A stretch of 64,000 nt of DNA from Microvirga antarctica (lineage in GTDB: Bacteria > Pseudomonadota > Alphaproteobacteria > Rhizobiales > Beijerinckiaceae): contig NZ_JAGEMM010000001.1 in NCBI RefSeq assembly GCF_017921815.1, positions 434,001 through 498,000 of the forward strand. The letters run 5' to 3'. Positions 1 through 8,967 of this stretch are shown piece by piece. A program made the position numbers and the translations under genes. The first letter of the stretch is position 1. Every line of letters starts with the position of its first letter. The notes under the pieces are model-generated. The model ran no database searches. It had not been told where the DNA came from and saw nothing but the letters and a program-made list of their open reading frames with translations.

Positions 1-631
1 CAGCCAGCGCGCGATCAAAGGTTTCCTTGGGCAGGCGTCGCGGTCCCCTTGTATTCGTGCCGCCAGGGCAGATCGAGTTGACGTTCACTCCGAATTCGGC
101 GAGTTCCTGCGCGAGCGAGCGCGTGAACCCCATGACGCCGGCTTTCGCCGCGGCATAGTCGGCAATGCCATGATCGCCGGCAATCGCAGAATCCGACGCG
201 ATGTTGACGATCTTGCCGGTCTTGCGTTCGCGCATGGAGGGGACGACCTGCCGCGAGCACGACAGGGTCGTCATCAGCGAAACGCCAACGACAAAGTCCC
301 AGATGGCAGGATCCGAGCACCAGAACTCACTCGCGCGCTCCCGCGCCGTCTGGCCGACATTGTTGAGCAGAATGTCGACTGGGCCAAGATCCTGGACGAT
401 CTTCGCGAAGGCGCCTTCTACCTGCTCCCGATTCATCAGATCACAGGCGATCGCAACCACCTCCCCTCCGACATCCCTGATCGCCGCCACCGTGTCGGCC
501 AGTGGTCCATCCTCGATGTCGAGGACTGCCACCCTTGCGCCGTCCTGTGCGAAGCGGATCGCCGACGCGCGCCCAATCCCATTGGCACCGCCCGTCACCA
601 CTGCGACTTTCCCATCAAAACGCTTCGCCAT
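1..631 (-). CDS. SDR family NAD(P)-dependent oxidoreductase, 3' end cut off by window edge
   Basis: Short-chain dehydrogenase/reductase running off the left edge; 210 residues are visible from an ATG at 631. The N-terminal cofactor motif TGGANGIG, the NNVG segment (NNAG in most SDRs), the catalytic Ser in NIASDSA and the YxxxK pair (YAAAK) are all seen, so the fold and active site are intact as far as visible. It follows livF by 43 bp on the same strand and is probably the last visible gene of the LIV transporter/BKACE operon. A role in oxidising or reducing a hydroxy or keto intermediate of the imported compound is inferred from context; the substrate cannot be told from sequence. Confidence 0.9.
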   Translation of the reverse strand, partial: MAKRFDGKVAVVTGGANGIGRASAIRFAQDGARVAVLDIEDGPLADTVAAIRDVGGEVVAIACDLMNREQVEGAFAKIVQDLGPVDILLNNVGQTARERASEFWCSDPAIWDFVVGVSLMTTLSCSRQVVPSMRERKTGKIVNIASDSAIAGDHGIADYAAAKAGVMGFTRSLAQELAEFGVNVNSICPGGTNTRGPRRLPKETFDRALA

Positions 632-674
632 CGCTTATCCTGTCTGAATGTGAGGTGTGAATCGGTTAAAGCCG

Positions 675-1382
675 TCAGGCCACGGCGAGATGCTTGTTGC
701 GAATATCTTCGTTCGCATCGAACACGGCCCAGTCACCCTCAAAGACGACGCGGCCGGTATCGAGGACGTAGAGACGGTCCGTGCATTTTCGCGCGAACCA
801 GATGTTTTGCTCGACCAGAAGCAGGGAGATCCCCTCCTCCGCACAGATCGACGACACGATTGCGGCAAGCTCCTCGACGATGACGGGTGCGAGCCCCTCT
901 GTCGGCTCATCCAGCAAGAGGAGGCGCGGGCGGGCGGCAATCGCGCGCGCAACCGCCAACATCTGCTGCTGGCCGCCACTGAGTTGCCCGCCAAATCGCT
1001 CCCGAAGGGGCTGCAACATCGGGAAGCGCTCAAGGATCCGCGCCACTGGTAGCGCCGGTCGCTCGCGGGAAGCGCCGAACCCTGCAAGCTCGATATTCTC
1101 TTCCACGGTGATGTGCGTGAAGATGCGGCGGTCTTCCGGAACCAAGGCGATCCCCAGCCGTGCCCGCTTGAACCAAGGCGTCGCGCCGAGCATTCGGTCG
1201 AGATAGGCCACCTCTCCAGCCGCGCGTGGCCCGCTATTGGTGATGGACTTCAGCAATGTCGTCTTGCCGGCTCCGTTGCGCCCGAGCACGGAGACCCGCC
1301 CGCCGGGCGGAATGTGCAGGGACACATCGTGCAGAATGTGACTCTGCCCGTAGAAGGCATTGAGATCCTTAATGCGCAGCAT
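675..1382 (-). CDS. livF: Branched-chain amino acid-type ABC transporter ATP-binding protein LivF
   Basis: Cytoplasmic ATPase of a LIV-type (HAAT) importer, 235 residues, normal for LivF. Walker A (GRNGAGKT), signature (LSGGQQQ) and Walker B with LLLLDEPTEG are present. The start chosen is the ATG at 1382, which gives the usual LivF N-terminus (MLRIKDLNAFYG); a longer in-frame extension to 1457 lies inside livG and looks like read-through. The gene overlaps the 3' end of livG by 14 bp, as expected for translational coupling. It works with LivG, the permeases LivH and LivM and the binding protein encoded just upstream. The substrate is not necessarily a branched-chain amino acid, as this family also imports amides, urea and aromatic compounds. 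Confidence 0.93.
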   Translation of the reverse strand: MLRIKDLNAFYGQSHILHDVSLHIPPGGRVSVLGRNGAGKTTLLKSITNSGPRAAGEVAYLDRMLGATPWFKRARLGIALVPEDRRIFTHITVEENIELAGFGASRERPALPVARILERFPMLQPLRERFGGQLSGGQQQMLAVARAIAARPRLLLLDEPTEGLAPVIVEELAAIVSSICAEEGISLLLVEQNIWFARKCTDRLYVLDTGRVVFEGDWAVFDANEDIRNKHLAVA

Positions 1383-2157
1383 TGTAGATATCCTGGCCAA
1401 GATACACAGCCCGCACGGTCGGATTCTCTCGGACCTCGGCGACGGTTCCTTCCGCAATGACCTCGCCGTAATTCATGACCAACACGCGGTCGGCAAGATT
1501 GAAGATGACGTCCATGTCATGCTCGGTCATCACCACAGAGACACCACGCTCGGCACGGATCGTCTGAATCAGTTCGACGATCTGCATGCGATCCCCAGGG
1601 GCCATTCCGGCTGTCGGCTCGTCGAGAAGAAGAATGCTGGGCTCGAGGGCCAGGGTCTCGGCGAGTTCGAGGCGCTTCTTATCGCCATGCGATAGAGACG
1701 CCGCCGATGCGTGTCTCAGATGGGCAATCCCAAGTGCGAACAACAGCGCATCCGCTTCTTCGACAACCTGCCTTGCCGGTCGCCACCGCCACCACGGCGC
1801 GCCGTAATCCCCAGCATTGCGGCGCCTGGATTCGATAGCCACAATCACGTTCTCCCGGGCCGTTAGCTCAAGGAAGACGCGCGACACCTGAAAAGTGCGG
1901 CCCATCCCCAGGCTCGTGCGCGTGTGGGCGGGGACTTTCGTGACATCGGCGCCCTGGAAGCTGATCGTCCCGGCGCGGCTGGCGACCTCGCCGGTCAGAA
2001 CCTTGAACAGGGTCGTCTTGCCCGCCCCATTCGGCCCGATGACCGCAAGGCAGGACCCGTTCCCGACACTGAAACTGACGCCTTTGAGGACCTCGATCGG
2101 GCCATAACTGACGCGCAGCCCTTCAGACGCGAGGATGGTGTTAGGGGAGACGTTCAT
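1369..2157 (-). CDS. livG: Branched-chain amino acid-type ABC transporter ATP-binding protein LivG
   Basis: Second ATPase of the LIV-type importer, 262 residues. Walker A is GPNGAGKTTL, Walker B is ILLLDEPTAGM, and the signature is LSHGDKKRLE, the form typical of LivG. The ATG at 2157 overlaps the stop of livM by 17 bp. LivG normally carries a C-terminal extension after the H-loop; the ending here (roughly residues 240-262) fits that. The gene lies between livM and livF in the conserved K-H-M-G-F order. Confidence 0.93.
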   Translation of the reverse strand: MNVSPNTILASEGLRVSYGPIEVLKGVSFSVGNGSCLAVIGPNGAGKTTLFKVLTGEVASRAGTISFQGADVTKVPAHTRTSLGMGRTFQVSRVFLELTARENVIVAIESRRRNAGDYGAPWWRWRPARQVVEEADALLFALGIAHLRHASAASLSHGDKKRLELAETLALEPSILLLDEPTAGMAPGDRMQIVELIQTIRAERGVSVVMTEHDMDVIFNLADRVLVMNYGEVIAEGTVAEVRENPTVRAVYLGQDIYNAAH

Positions 2158-3190
2158 GAGTCCCTCCTTTGCCCGCAGTTCGCTGAAACACCCAGTTCCT
2201 GATCGTGTGGAGGAGACCGATGATGCCCGTCGGCGCGGCGATAATGACCAGCACCAAGGTTCCGCCGATCACGATTTCGGACAGGCCGACGAATGTTCGT
2301 GTCCAGTAATTGATGAGCGTGAACGCGACTGCTCCGACCACCGGCCCCCAAAACGAGCCGACACCGCCGAGCAGCGTATTGAGAATGGGCTGGGTCGAGG
2401 CCAGCCAATTGACCTCGTCGAGTGTGACGATGCGCGTCCAGGGAGCGAACAGCCCTCCGGCCATCGCCGCCACGCCGCCCGAGATCATGAACGACAGCAA
2501 ACGATAGCGAGCGACATTGATGCCGAGAAAAGCCGCGCGGTCGGCATCCTGACGGATCGCCTGAAAGACCCGCCCGGTCCGGGAATGGACCAGCCACCAC
2601 AACGCCGCCGTGATGAGGGAGCACGCACACAGAAGGAAAAGAAAGTACGCACGGCTCGACGTCAGGTCCAGATCCCAGAGAACGAGCCCGATCTTGGGTC
2701 GCGGAATATTGCCGAGGCCGTCATGTTCCCCCAGCGCAGGTGAGTAGCTGATGAGACGGCCCAATACTTCCGTCAAGGCCACGGTGAGGACCGCGAGAAA
2801 GATCCCCGCGAGCCGCCGCAGCGCCACCAGCCCGATCAGGCAGGCGACCAGGGCGCCGAGCCCAGCCGCGATGACAAGCATGCCAAGGAATGGAATCGGC
2901 ACCGTGTAGCGGAGCATCGCTCCGGTAAAATAGGCGCCGATTGCGAAGAAGCCCGCATGGCCGAACGATGCGAGGCCGGTATAGCCAAAGAGCAGATTCC
3001 AGGAGAGCGCAAAGACCGCCTGGATGAGGGTGAGGCCGATAAGGAAGAGTAGGCCAGGATTGACGAGGTCAGGCGCGAGCGCAAGGGCGCCAAACACGAG
3101 CACCATCAGAAATCCGACAACGCGCCGCGACATCATCGGAGTTCGCTCAATCACACTGCCCTGGGTGTCTGTCATTGAAACCATTGTCAC
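2141..3190 (-). CDS. livM: Branched-chain amino acid-type ABC transporter permease LivM
   Basis: Inner-membrane permease of the LIV-type importer, 349 residues with about nine or ten hydrophobic segments. The LivM hallmark GYTGLASFGHAGFFAIGAY region is seen near residue 70, and a later GGVGSFWGPVVGA block matches the family. A GTG start at 3190 overlaps the livH stop in a 4-bp GTGA arrangement; in-frame ATGs at 3184 and 3175 are alternatives. It pairs with LivH to form the transmembrane channel. Confidence 0.92.
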   Translation of the reverse strand: MTMVSMTDTQGSVIERTPMMSRRVVGFLMVLVFGALALAPDLVNPGLLFLIGLTLIQAVFALSWNLLFGYTGLASFGHAGFFAIGAYFTGAMLRYTVPIPFLGMLVIAAGLGALVACLIGLVALRRLAGIFLAVLTVALTEVLGRLISYSPALGEHDGLGNIPRPKIGLVLWDLDLTSSRAYFLFLLCACSLITAALWWLVHSRTGRVFQAIRQDADRAAFLGINVARYRLLSFMISGGVAAMAGGLFAPWTRIVTLDEVNWLASTQPILNTLLGGVGSFWGPVVGAVAFTLINYWTRTFVGLSEIVIGGTLVLVIIAAPTGIIGLLHTIRNWVFQRTAGKGGTHERLP

Positions 3191-4071
3191 GTCGATCCTT
3201 GCGCCGGAAAGAGGCCATTGGGCTTCCAGACGAGGAAGACTGCGAGAACGATGTAGACGGCGATGCCGCCGAAATTCGCCATGAAGGTCGCATTCGCGCT
3301 CTCAACCACGCCGAGAATGATGCATGCCACGAACGTTCCGCGAATATTGCCGAGACCGCCGATGACGACGGCAAGAAACGAATAGAGCAGGAATGAGGAG
3401 CCGACATTAATGGACAGGGTCTGATTGGGCAGGAGAAGCCCACCCGCGAACCCCGCCAGCGCGAAGCTTGCGATCACGCTGATGGTGAGAATTGCCGGAA
3501 CGTTCACGCCAAGCGTGCCTGCCATCCATGGATCATTGGCCACGGCCCGCATGATTTTTCCGACCCAAAGCCTGTGCATGATCGTGTCGATCACTGCAAA
3601 GACCACGAGGCCTGCGGCAATGACGAACAACGTGTAGCCCGACACGTAGGAGCTGCCGATTTTCAAAGCCTGATCCACCTGCGGCGGGGGCATGACGGAG
3701 AAATAGTCGATGCCCCAGATCCACTTCGCGACACCCTCGCAGAACAACATGAGCCCGAATGTCGCGATGAGGACGTAATGATAATCGACCGTCCGCAGAC
3801 GGGTGAGCACGATCTTGTCCGTCAGATATCCGAGCACACCGACGACGAGGCCTGCAACCAATCCCGCACCCAGAAAACTCCACATGGATTCAGGATTCGA
3901 ACCAACAATGCTGAATGCCAGATACGCTCCAATCATGAAGAACGCGCCGTGCGCCATGTTCAGGATCTTCAGGATACCGAATACCCACGTCAAACCGGCG
4001 GCGACGAGGAAGAAAGCCATCCCCGACGCCAGCCCGTTGATGAGAACGAAGATCGATTTCGAGACAATCAT
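3187..4071 (-). CDS. livH: Branched-chain amino acid-type ABC transporter permease LivH
   Basis: Inner-membrane permease of 294 residues, usual for LivH. It shows the family features: an N-terminal hydrophobic segment followed by GLTWVFGILKILNMAHGAFF, and a GGLGNIRGTFVAC block near residue 245. The ATG at 4071 overlaps the stop of the binding-protein gene by 4 bp (ATGA), so binding protein and permease are translationally coupled. It partners with LivM. Confidence 0.93.
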   Translation of the reverse strand: MIVSKSIFVLINGLASGMAFFLVAAGLTWVFGILKILNMAHGAFFMIGAYLAFSIVGSNPESMWSFLGAGLVAGLVVGVLGYLTDKIVLTRLRTVDYHYVLIATFGLMLFCEGVAKWIWGIDYFSVMPPPQVDQALKIGSSYVSGYTLFVIAAGLVVFAVIDTIMHRLWVGKIMRAVANDPWMAGTLGVNVPAILTISVIASFALAGFAGGLLLPNQTLSINVGSSFLLYSFLAVVIGGLGNIRGTFVACIILGVVESANATFMANFGGIAVYIVLAVFLVWKPNGLFPAQGST

Positions 4072-5333
4072 TGGACAGCGTTGGGATCGAACGCTTTCCC
4101 GGGCGTCGCGGGCTCGATCATCTCAGCCGAGTCGACCCGCGCCATCTGAGAGACTTTGTAGAATGGATCGACGTCATCCGGCTGCATCTGCGCGAAATAA
4201 TTGTAGCAGATCGCCTGGTGGTCAGCCTTGCGGAACGTGAAAGGACCGCCGACCGTATCGATCTTCATGTCCTCCATGGCGTCGATCACCGCCTGCGTCT
4301 CTGTGGATTTTGCCTTCCGGATGCCTTCGAAGAGAGCCATCCCGGTGCGATGGCCGGCCATGACGAGGGCCGGAGGCGACTTGTCGCCCGTCAGCTCGAC
4401 ATAATCATCGTAAAGCTGCTGGCTGAGCGGATTGCTCTTGAAAGGTTCGAGACCTCGATTCCAGTAAGACACCGACCAGATGTCCTTCGGAAGGTTTTTC
4501 CCCAGCGCCTTGGCGGTCACGATCTCATTGCCGACCTCGCCGATCACCTTGATCTTGTCGTAGAGGCCGACCGACCGGGCCTGCTGAAAGAAGCTGATCT
4601 GGGCAGCGCCCGCGATGCCGAGATAGAGTCCCTGCGCCTCGGTATTCATCACCGCGTTGATCTGGGTCTTGAAATCCGTCGCGGTTGCCTGGGCATAGAT
4701 CGTGTCAAGAACAGTTGCCTGCTTGCCTCCGGACTTGACGGAATATTTCTTGACGGCGTCGCCGAAGAACCGCGCCGAATCGCGACCAAAATCGCCATCT
4801 GGCGCCACGGAAATCCAGGTCGTCACTTGCGGATAGCGCTCGATCAGCGCGCGGCCGAGAGAGCTGTAGGCGGTGTAGTTGTTGGAGACGGTTCGAAAGA
4901 TGTTTCGATTGAAGAGTTCATGGGTGACTGGCATCCCCGCCGCGCCGGCGATCATGACGACAGCGTTCAGTTCCGGCGCCAACGGGGCCAGCCCGAGGGC
5001 AGTCACAGTCTGCGAGCCGCCGATCAGCAGGTTGATGCCCTCGCCCGCAAGCTCGCGTGCGGCGGCGACCGATGTGGCGCTGTTGTACTTGTCGTCCCGC
5101 ACGACGAGTTCGATCTGGCGCCCCAGAATACCGCCGCTGCGGTTGACCTGCTTTGCCGCAATCTGCGTTCCGATCCAGAACGCGTTCCCCACAGGTGCGC
5201 CGACACCGCTGAGGGCGTACATGACCCCCACTTTAATCGGCCCAGATTGCGCCCTGGCAAGATTGATCCGAGTACCAGCCATAGCACCGGCTGCACCCAC
5301 GAAACCTTTCAGCACAGTTCTCCGTGTCGTCAT
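4068..5333 (-). CDS. Branched-chain amino acid-type ABC transporter substrate-binding protein
   Basis: Periplasmic type I binding protein (LivK/AmiC-like, Peripla_BP_6), 421 residues. The N-terminus MTTRRTVLKGF followed by a hydrophobic Ala/Gly stretch and an ARAQS cleavage region is a Tat-like twin-arginine signal peptide. The mature protein starts with IKVGVMYALSGVGAPVG, the usual first strand of this fold. It is the first gene of the K-H-M-G-F block and begins about 86 bp after the BKACE stop. The ligand is unknown; the neighbouring BKACE and 3-hydroxyacyl dehydrogenase suggest a carboxylate feeding a beta-keto acid pathway (inference). Confidence 0.92.
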   Translation of the reverse strand: MTTRRTVLKGFVGAAGAMAGTRINLARAQSGPIKVGVMYALSGVGAPVGNAFWIGTQIAAKQVNRSGGILGRQIELVVRDDKYNSATSVAAARELAGEGINLLIGGSQTVTALGLAPLAPELNAVVMIAGAAGMPVTHELFNRNIFRTVSNNYTAYSSLGRALIERYPQVTTWISVAPDGDFGRDSARFFGDAVKKYSVKSGGKQATVLDTIYAQATATDFKTQINAVMNTEAQGLYLGIAGAAQISFFQQARSVGLYDKIKVIGEVGNEIVTAKALGKNLPKDIWSVSYWNRGLEPFKSNPLSQQLYDDYVELTGDKSPPALVMAGHRTGMALFEGIRKAKSTETQAVIDAMEDMKIDTVGGPFTFRKADHQAICYNYFAQMQPDDVDPFYKVSQMARVDSAEMIEPATPGKAFDPNAVQ

Positions 5334-5419
5334 GTCACTAACCTCCCTAAGGGTTTGATTGATCTGTCGCCTTCCGCTTCATTGGCGGCTCGTGTCGACG
5401 AGTTGTCTGAGTGTCGTCT

Positions 5420-6349
5420 CTAGAATCCGACTTTGTCCGCACCTTTCAGCTGAAGAATGTCGCGAGCCTCGTCGGGTGTTGCAATCTCGAGCCCAAGGTT
5501 CTCGATGATCGCGCGCGCGGTCCTCACCTGCTCGGCATTCGACTGCGCAAGCCGGCCACGACCGCTCCAGAGGGAATCCTCAAGTCCGACGCGGACATTT
5601 CCACCCATGGCGGCTGCCATGGCGGCAATCGGCATCTGATTTCGCCCAGCACCGAGAACTGACCACCGATAATCGTTCCCGAAGAGACGATCTGCCGTGC
5701 GCTTCATGTGCATCACGTCCTCCGGGTGCGGCCCGATCCCACCCAACAATCCAAAGACGCTCTGGACGAAGAACGGCGGCTTGATCAGTCCTCGTTCAAC
5801 GAAATGCGCCAGCGTATAGAGATGGCCAATATCGTAGCACTCGATTTCAAACCGTGTCCCATTCTCCGTGCAGGTCGTCAGAATGTATTCGATGTCCTGA
5901 AACGTGTTCCTAAAAATGCGGTCGGTCGATCCTTCGAGATAGGGTTTCTCCCATTCGTGCTTGAAGGTCTTGAACCGGTTCAGCATGGGGTAGAGTCCGA
6001 AGTTCATCGAACCCATATTCAGAGACGCGACTTCCGGACTGAAATGCTGGGCCGGACGCACGCGTTCGTCAACCAGCATGGTCGGGGCGCCCCCTGTGGT
6101 GATGTTGATCACGCAATTAGATCGTTGCTTGATCACCTGCAGGAACGGCGCAAAGGCCTCGGGTCTCTGATCAGGCTTTCCTGTCTGAGGATCTCGCGCA
6201 TGAAGATGAACGATCGCGGCGCCCGCTTCCGCGGCTTCGATCGCCGCATCTGCGATCTCCTGCGCAGTGATCGGAAGATAGGGCGACATGGACGGCGTAT
6301 GGATCGCCCCCGTGACCGCGCAGGTGATGATGACTTTCGAGCTCGCCAA
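5420..6349 (-). CDS. BKACE family 3-keto acid cleavage enzyme
   Basis: Beta-keto acid cleavage enzyme (family of Kce, formerly DUF849). Members condense a beta-keto acid with acetyl-CoA and release acetoacetate plus a new CoA ester, using a divalent metal. The metal-binding HLH appears at residues 48-50 (IVHLHARDP). A TTG start at 6349 is chosen: it yields ASSKVIITCAVTG, the normal BKACE N-terminus, and a 309-residue protein of family length, with GGGG about 6 nt upstream. Longer ATG-initiated reading into the upstream gene (to 6529) would add 60 unrelated residues. Together with the upstream dehydrogenase, which would make the keto acid, it forms a two-step unit like carnitine or 3-hydroxy acid catabolism. 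Confidence 0.9.
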   Translation of the reverse strand: MASSKVIITCAVTGAIHTPSMSPYLPITAQEIADAAIEAAEAGAAIVHLHARDPQTGKPDQRPEAFAPFLQVIKQRSNCVINITTGGAPTMLVDERVRPAQHFSPEVASLNMGSMNFGLYPMLNRFKTFKHEWEKPYLEGSTDRIFRNTFQDIEYILTTCTENGTRFEIECYDIGHLYTLAHFVERGLIKPPFFVQSVFGLLGGIGPHPEDVMHMKRTADRLFGNDYRWSVLGAGRNQMPIAAMAAAMGGNVRVGLEDSLWSGRGRLAQSNAEQVRTARAIIENLGLEIATPDEARDILQLKGADKVGF

Positions 6350-6401
6350 TGGTGTCCCCGATATCTGGAGAAGATCGAACCGATCGCTCAAGGGAGCGGG
6401 T

Positions 6402-7334
6402 TCAGACCCCCCCGAGAGAATGTTTGTGTGCCTGGAGCGCAGCCAGCCGCGCATCACGCCAGTTACTCCGCTCCCGACGAGATGCCGAATTCGAGGCAGC
6501 CCCCCAGGCCCCCAGGATCCGATCGACATTTGGCCGATCCCAGACGCTGGGTTCGGCCGCGTCCTCGCTCAAGCGGCGATAGAAATCCGTGTACCGTCGG
6601 CAATAATCGTCAATGCCACCGGGTGCGTTGAGGTCGATCGTCTCAAACGGCCCCATAAAACTCCACCGTAACCCAAGGCCGTCCTTTACCGTCTTGTCGA
6701 GATCCGCAGGACTGATGACGCCCTCCCCCACCAGGCGGAAGGCCTCAGCAAGAAGGGCACCCTGGAGCCGATTCAGCACAAACCCTTCGAGCTCGCGGTT
6801 GACCACGACTGGGATCTGACCAATTTCCTCGTAAATTGCTTTTGCGCGCTCCAGCACTTCGGGAGAAGTCCAGGGCGAACCGCACAGCTCTACAACTGGT
6901 ACGAGATGCGGCGGGTTAACCGGATGGGCGATGAGACAGCGTCCGCGCCCGGCGAGCGCGTGCGTGAAGCGCGACGACACGATCGCCGACGAGGAGGAGG
7001 CAAGAATGGCTGTCGGCGGTGCATGCCGATCAAGTTCGGCAAAGATGGAGGCTTTGACGTCTTCCCGTTCGGGCCCGTTTTCCTGCACGAGATCGGCGTT
7101 GCGAACAGCGCTCGCCACGTTGGGGCACGTCGTGATCTTCGCCATTGCCGTGTCGACATCATCGAGCAGGCCATGGCGGTGGAGTTCGTCCATGCCCGCG
7201 CGCACAAGTGCGGGGACCTCGGCGAGGGTCGCGGCATCGACATCGGTCACCTGAACGCTCCAGCCAGCCCTGGCGAAAACGATCGCCCAGGCTCGCCCGA
7301 TCAGTCCGGCGCCGATAATCGCCACTTCCGCCAT
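6402..7334 (-). CDS. 3-hydroxyacyl-CoA dehydrogenase family protein (lambda-crystallin/L-gulonate dehydrogenase-like)
   Basis: NAD-dependent dehydrogenase of 310 residues. The Rossmann motif GAGLIGRAWA is at the N-terminus, and the catalytic His lies in IAHPVNPPHLVPVVEL, a signature of the lambda-crystallin/L-gulonate 3-dehydrogenase and L-carnitine dehydrogenase branch rather than FadB. The C-terminal helical domain has FMGPFETIDLNAPGG, also typical. It is the first gene of the minus-strand operon and is divergent from the GntR regulator. It probably oxidises a 3-hydroxy acid to the 3-keto acid cleaved by the BKACE enzyme 52 bp downstream. Which acid is not determinable; carnitine-like substrates are one option. 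Confidence 0.88.
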   Translation of the reverse strand: MAEVAIIGAGLIGRAWAIVFARAGWSVQVTDVDAATLAEVPALVRAGMDELHRHGLLDDVDTAMAKITTCPNVASAVRNADLVQENGPEREDVKASIFAELDRHAPPTAILASSSSAIVSSRFTHALAGRGRCLIAHPVNPPHLVPVVELCGSPWTSPEVLERAKAIYEEIGQIPVVVNRELEGFVLNRLQGALLAEAFRLVGEGVISPADLDKTVKDGLGLRWSFMGPFETIDLNAPGGIDDYCRRYTDFYRRLSEDAAEPSVWDRPNVDRILGAWGAASNSASRRERSNWRDARLAALQAHKHSLGGV

Positions 7335-7467
7335 GCGCTTCCTCGATGCTATGTCGTTACGAAACTGCGCGTTTCGCTCGATCTCGTCGCCACAAACTGT
7401 GATCTAAGATGACAAATTTATTGCACCTCGCTATCGTCTTGTCCAGAGGTCTGAAAGAGGCACACCG
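7335..7467. promoter_or_regulatory. Divergent promoter region of the BKACE/LIV operon and gntR
   Basis: The 133-bp gap between two divergent genes is AT-richer than its surroundings. It contains TCGTTACGA (7354-7362), a short palindrome of the GT-N-AC type bound by FadR-subfamily GntR proteins, and an imperfect repeat around GATCTAAGATG near 7402. Either could be the operator of the adjacent regulator. The assignment rests on position and core similarity only. Confidence 0.35.
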
Positions 7468-8160
7468 ATGAAATCAGCAATCGAGAGCATTGCGCCGATC
7501 GAGCACGTCACGTTGAGTCGGCGCGTGCACGCGGAGCTGTGCGACCTGCTCATGGCGGGCAAGCTCTACCCTGGCGAAAAGCTGTCGCTTCGCAAGGTCG
7601 CCAGCCTGATCGGCGTGTCGATGATGCCGGTTCGTGAGGCTGTCACACGGCTTGTGGCCGAGGATGCGCTGACGGTTCTGCCGAACAGGGCTGTCAGCGT
7701 GCCGCTGATGACGCGCACCAAGATGCGGGAGCTCACTCAGGTCCGTTGCGAGATCGAGGGATTTGCTGCAGCGACTGCGGCGCTGCAGCGGAGCCCGGCC
7801 AGCGTCAAGGCGATCCGCTTGCTCGACGAGCAGTTTCGCAAGGCCGTGAAGACTGAACTCCCCGATCTCGACAAGGCCCTGCGCCTCAACAAGGATCTTC
7901 ACTTCGCGATCTATGAGGCCGCGGGCCTGCCAGTTCTCACCGAGATTATCAAAGGTCTCTGGCTGAAGGTGGGGCCGGTCATCAACCTCGACCTGCGCTC
8001 GGCCGAACAGCGCCTGAGATCGGGTGACGCGGAGCAGTATCACGCACAGCTCGCAACAGCCATCGCCGATCAGGATCCGACGGCCGCGCGCGCCGCAATC
8101 GTGGCCGATATCGCAACGTCGTCGCAGTTCATTCAGCAGACCGGAAATCTCCCTCAATAG
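7468..8160 (+). CDS. GntR family transcriptional regulator, FCD domain
   Basis: Regulator of 230 residues. The winged-helix N-terminus has PGEKLSLRKVASLIGVS and PVREAVTRL, the GntR recognition region, and the remainder is an all-helical FCD ligand domain. It is transcribed divergently from the dehydrogenase/BKACE/LIV operon and is followed 21 bp later by an SDR gene on the same strand. It most likely represses this cluster until a pathway intermediate binds; that is inference from position. Confidence 0.92.
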   Translation: MKSAIESIAPIEHVTLSRRVHAELCDLLMAGKLYPGEKLSLRKVASLIGVSMMPVREAVTRLVAEDALTVLPNRAVSVPLMTRTKMRELTQVRCEIEGFAAATAALQRSPASVKAIRLLDEQFRKAVKTELPDLDKALRLNKDLHFAIYEAAGLPVLTEIIKGLWLKVGPVINLDLRSAEQRLRSGDAEQYHAQLATAIADQDPTAARAAIVADIATSSQFIQQTGNLPQ

Positions 8161-8181
8161 GGACAGATGAGGATCGTCACC

Positions 8182-8958
8182 ATGGACCTGAAGATTGGCG
8201 AATTACGTGCCATCGTCACCGCCGGCGCGAGCGGAATCGGATTGGCCATTGCAAAGGCGCTGGTCGAGGAAGGTGCGCGCGTCCATCTGTGCGACATCGA
8301 TCCGGACGCCCTCGCAACGGCGCGGGCTGCATTGCCGACTGTGTCGACGAGTGTGTGCGACGTGTCCGACAGGGCCGCGGTGACGTCCTTGTTCGACGAT
8401 GCGCTGACCAGTCTCGGCGGCCTGGATTGTCTGGTCAACAACGCGGGTGTCGCGGGCCCCACCGGGCGCGTCGATGCGATTGACCCGGAAGCGTGGGACC
8501 AAACGCTCGCGGTTAATATCACGGGGCAGTTCAACTGCGCGCGGCTGGCCGTTTCGCATCTCGCCAAGAGCCCCAACGCCAGCATCATCAACCTGTCCTC
8601 GGCCGCGGGCCGCCTCGGCTTCGGTCTGCGCTCTCCCTATGCGGCCTCAAAATGGGCGGTCGTCGGCTTCACGAAATCGCTGTCGATTGAACTCGCGGAG
8701 CTTGGTATCCGCGTCAACGCCATCCTGCCAGGCGCGGTGGAGGGCGATCGGCAGAACCGCGTGCTTGCCGCGAAGGCGGTGGAAAGACATCTCACTCTCG
8801 ACGTTATGAAACGCGAGGCGCTGGAGCGCGCCTCCATCAAGGAGTTCATCACGCCCCAGCAGCTTTCCGATGCTATCCTGTTCCTGGCGTCCCCGCGATC
8901 GCGCACCACCTCGGGACAGGCGATCAGCATCTGCGGCGATCTGCAATCGCTGACCTGA
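8182..8958 (+). CDS. SDR family oxidoreductase
   Basis: Short-chain dehydrogenase of about 258 residues. The cofactor motif is TAGASGIG (TGxxxGxG with Ala in second place), followed by NNAGVAG, the catalytic Ser in NLSSAAG and YAASK. The start at 8182 is preferred because GAGG lies 9 nt upstream and the protein then begins just before the first strand; an ATG at 8167 is the alternative. It is co-directional with gntR and convergent with the diguanylate cyclase gene; the two stops are 9 bp apart around a short inverted repeat (CTGAGC/GCTCAG, 8955-8971). It is likely part of the same catabolic set as the minus-strand cluster. Confidence 0.9.
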   Translation: MDLKIGELRAIVTAGASGIGLAIAKALVEEGARVHLCDIDPDALATARAALPTVSTSVCDVSDRAAVTSLFDDALTSLGGLDCLVNNAGVAGPTGRVDAIDPEAWDQTLAVNITGQFNCARLAVSHLAKSPNASIINLSSAAGRLGFGLRSPYAASKWAVVGFTKSLSIELAELGIRVNAILPGAVEGDRQNRVLAAKAVERHLTLDVMKREALERASIKEFITPQQLSDAILFLASPRSRTTSGQAISICGDLQSLT

Positions 8959-8967
8959 GCGGCATGC

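Noticed and set aside
4071-5423. Long plus-strand open frame (450 codons) opposite the LIV binding-protein gene
   Set aside because: It mirrors a well-supported gene on the other strand, has a His/Arg/Asp-rich composition typical of antisense frames in GC-rich DNA, and shows no known motif.
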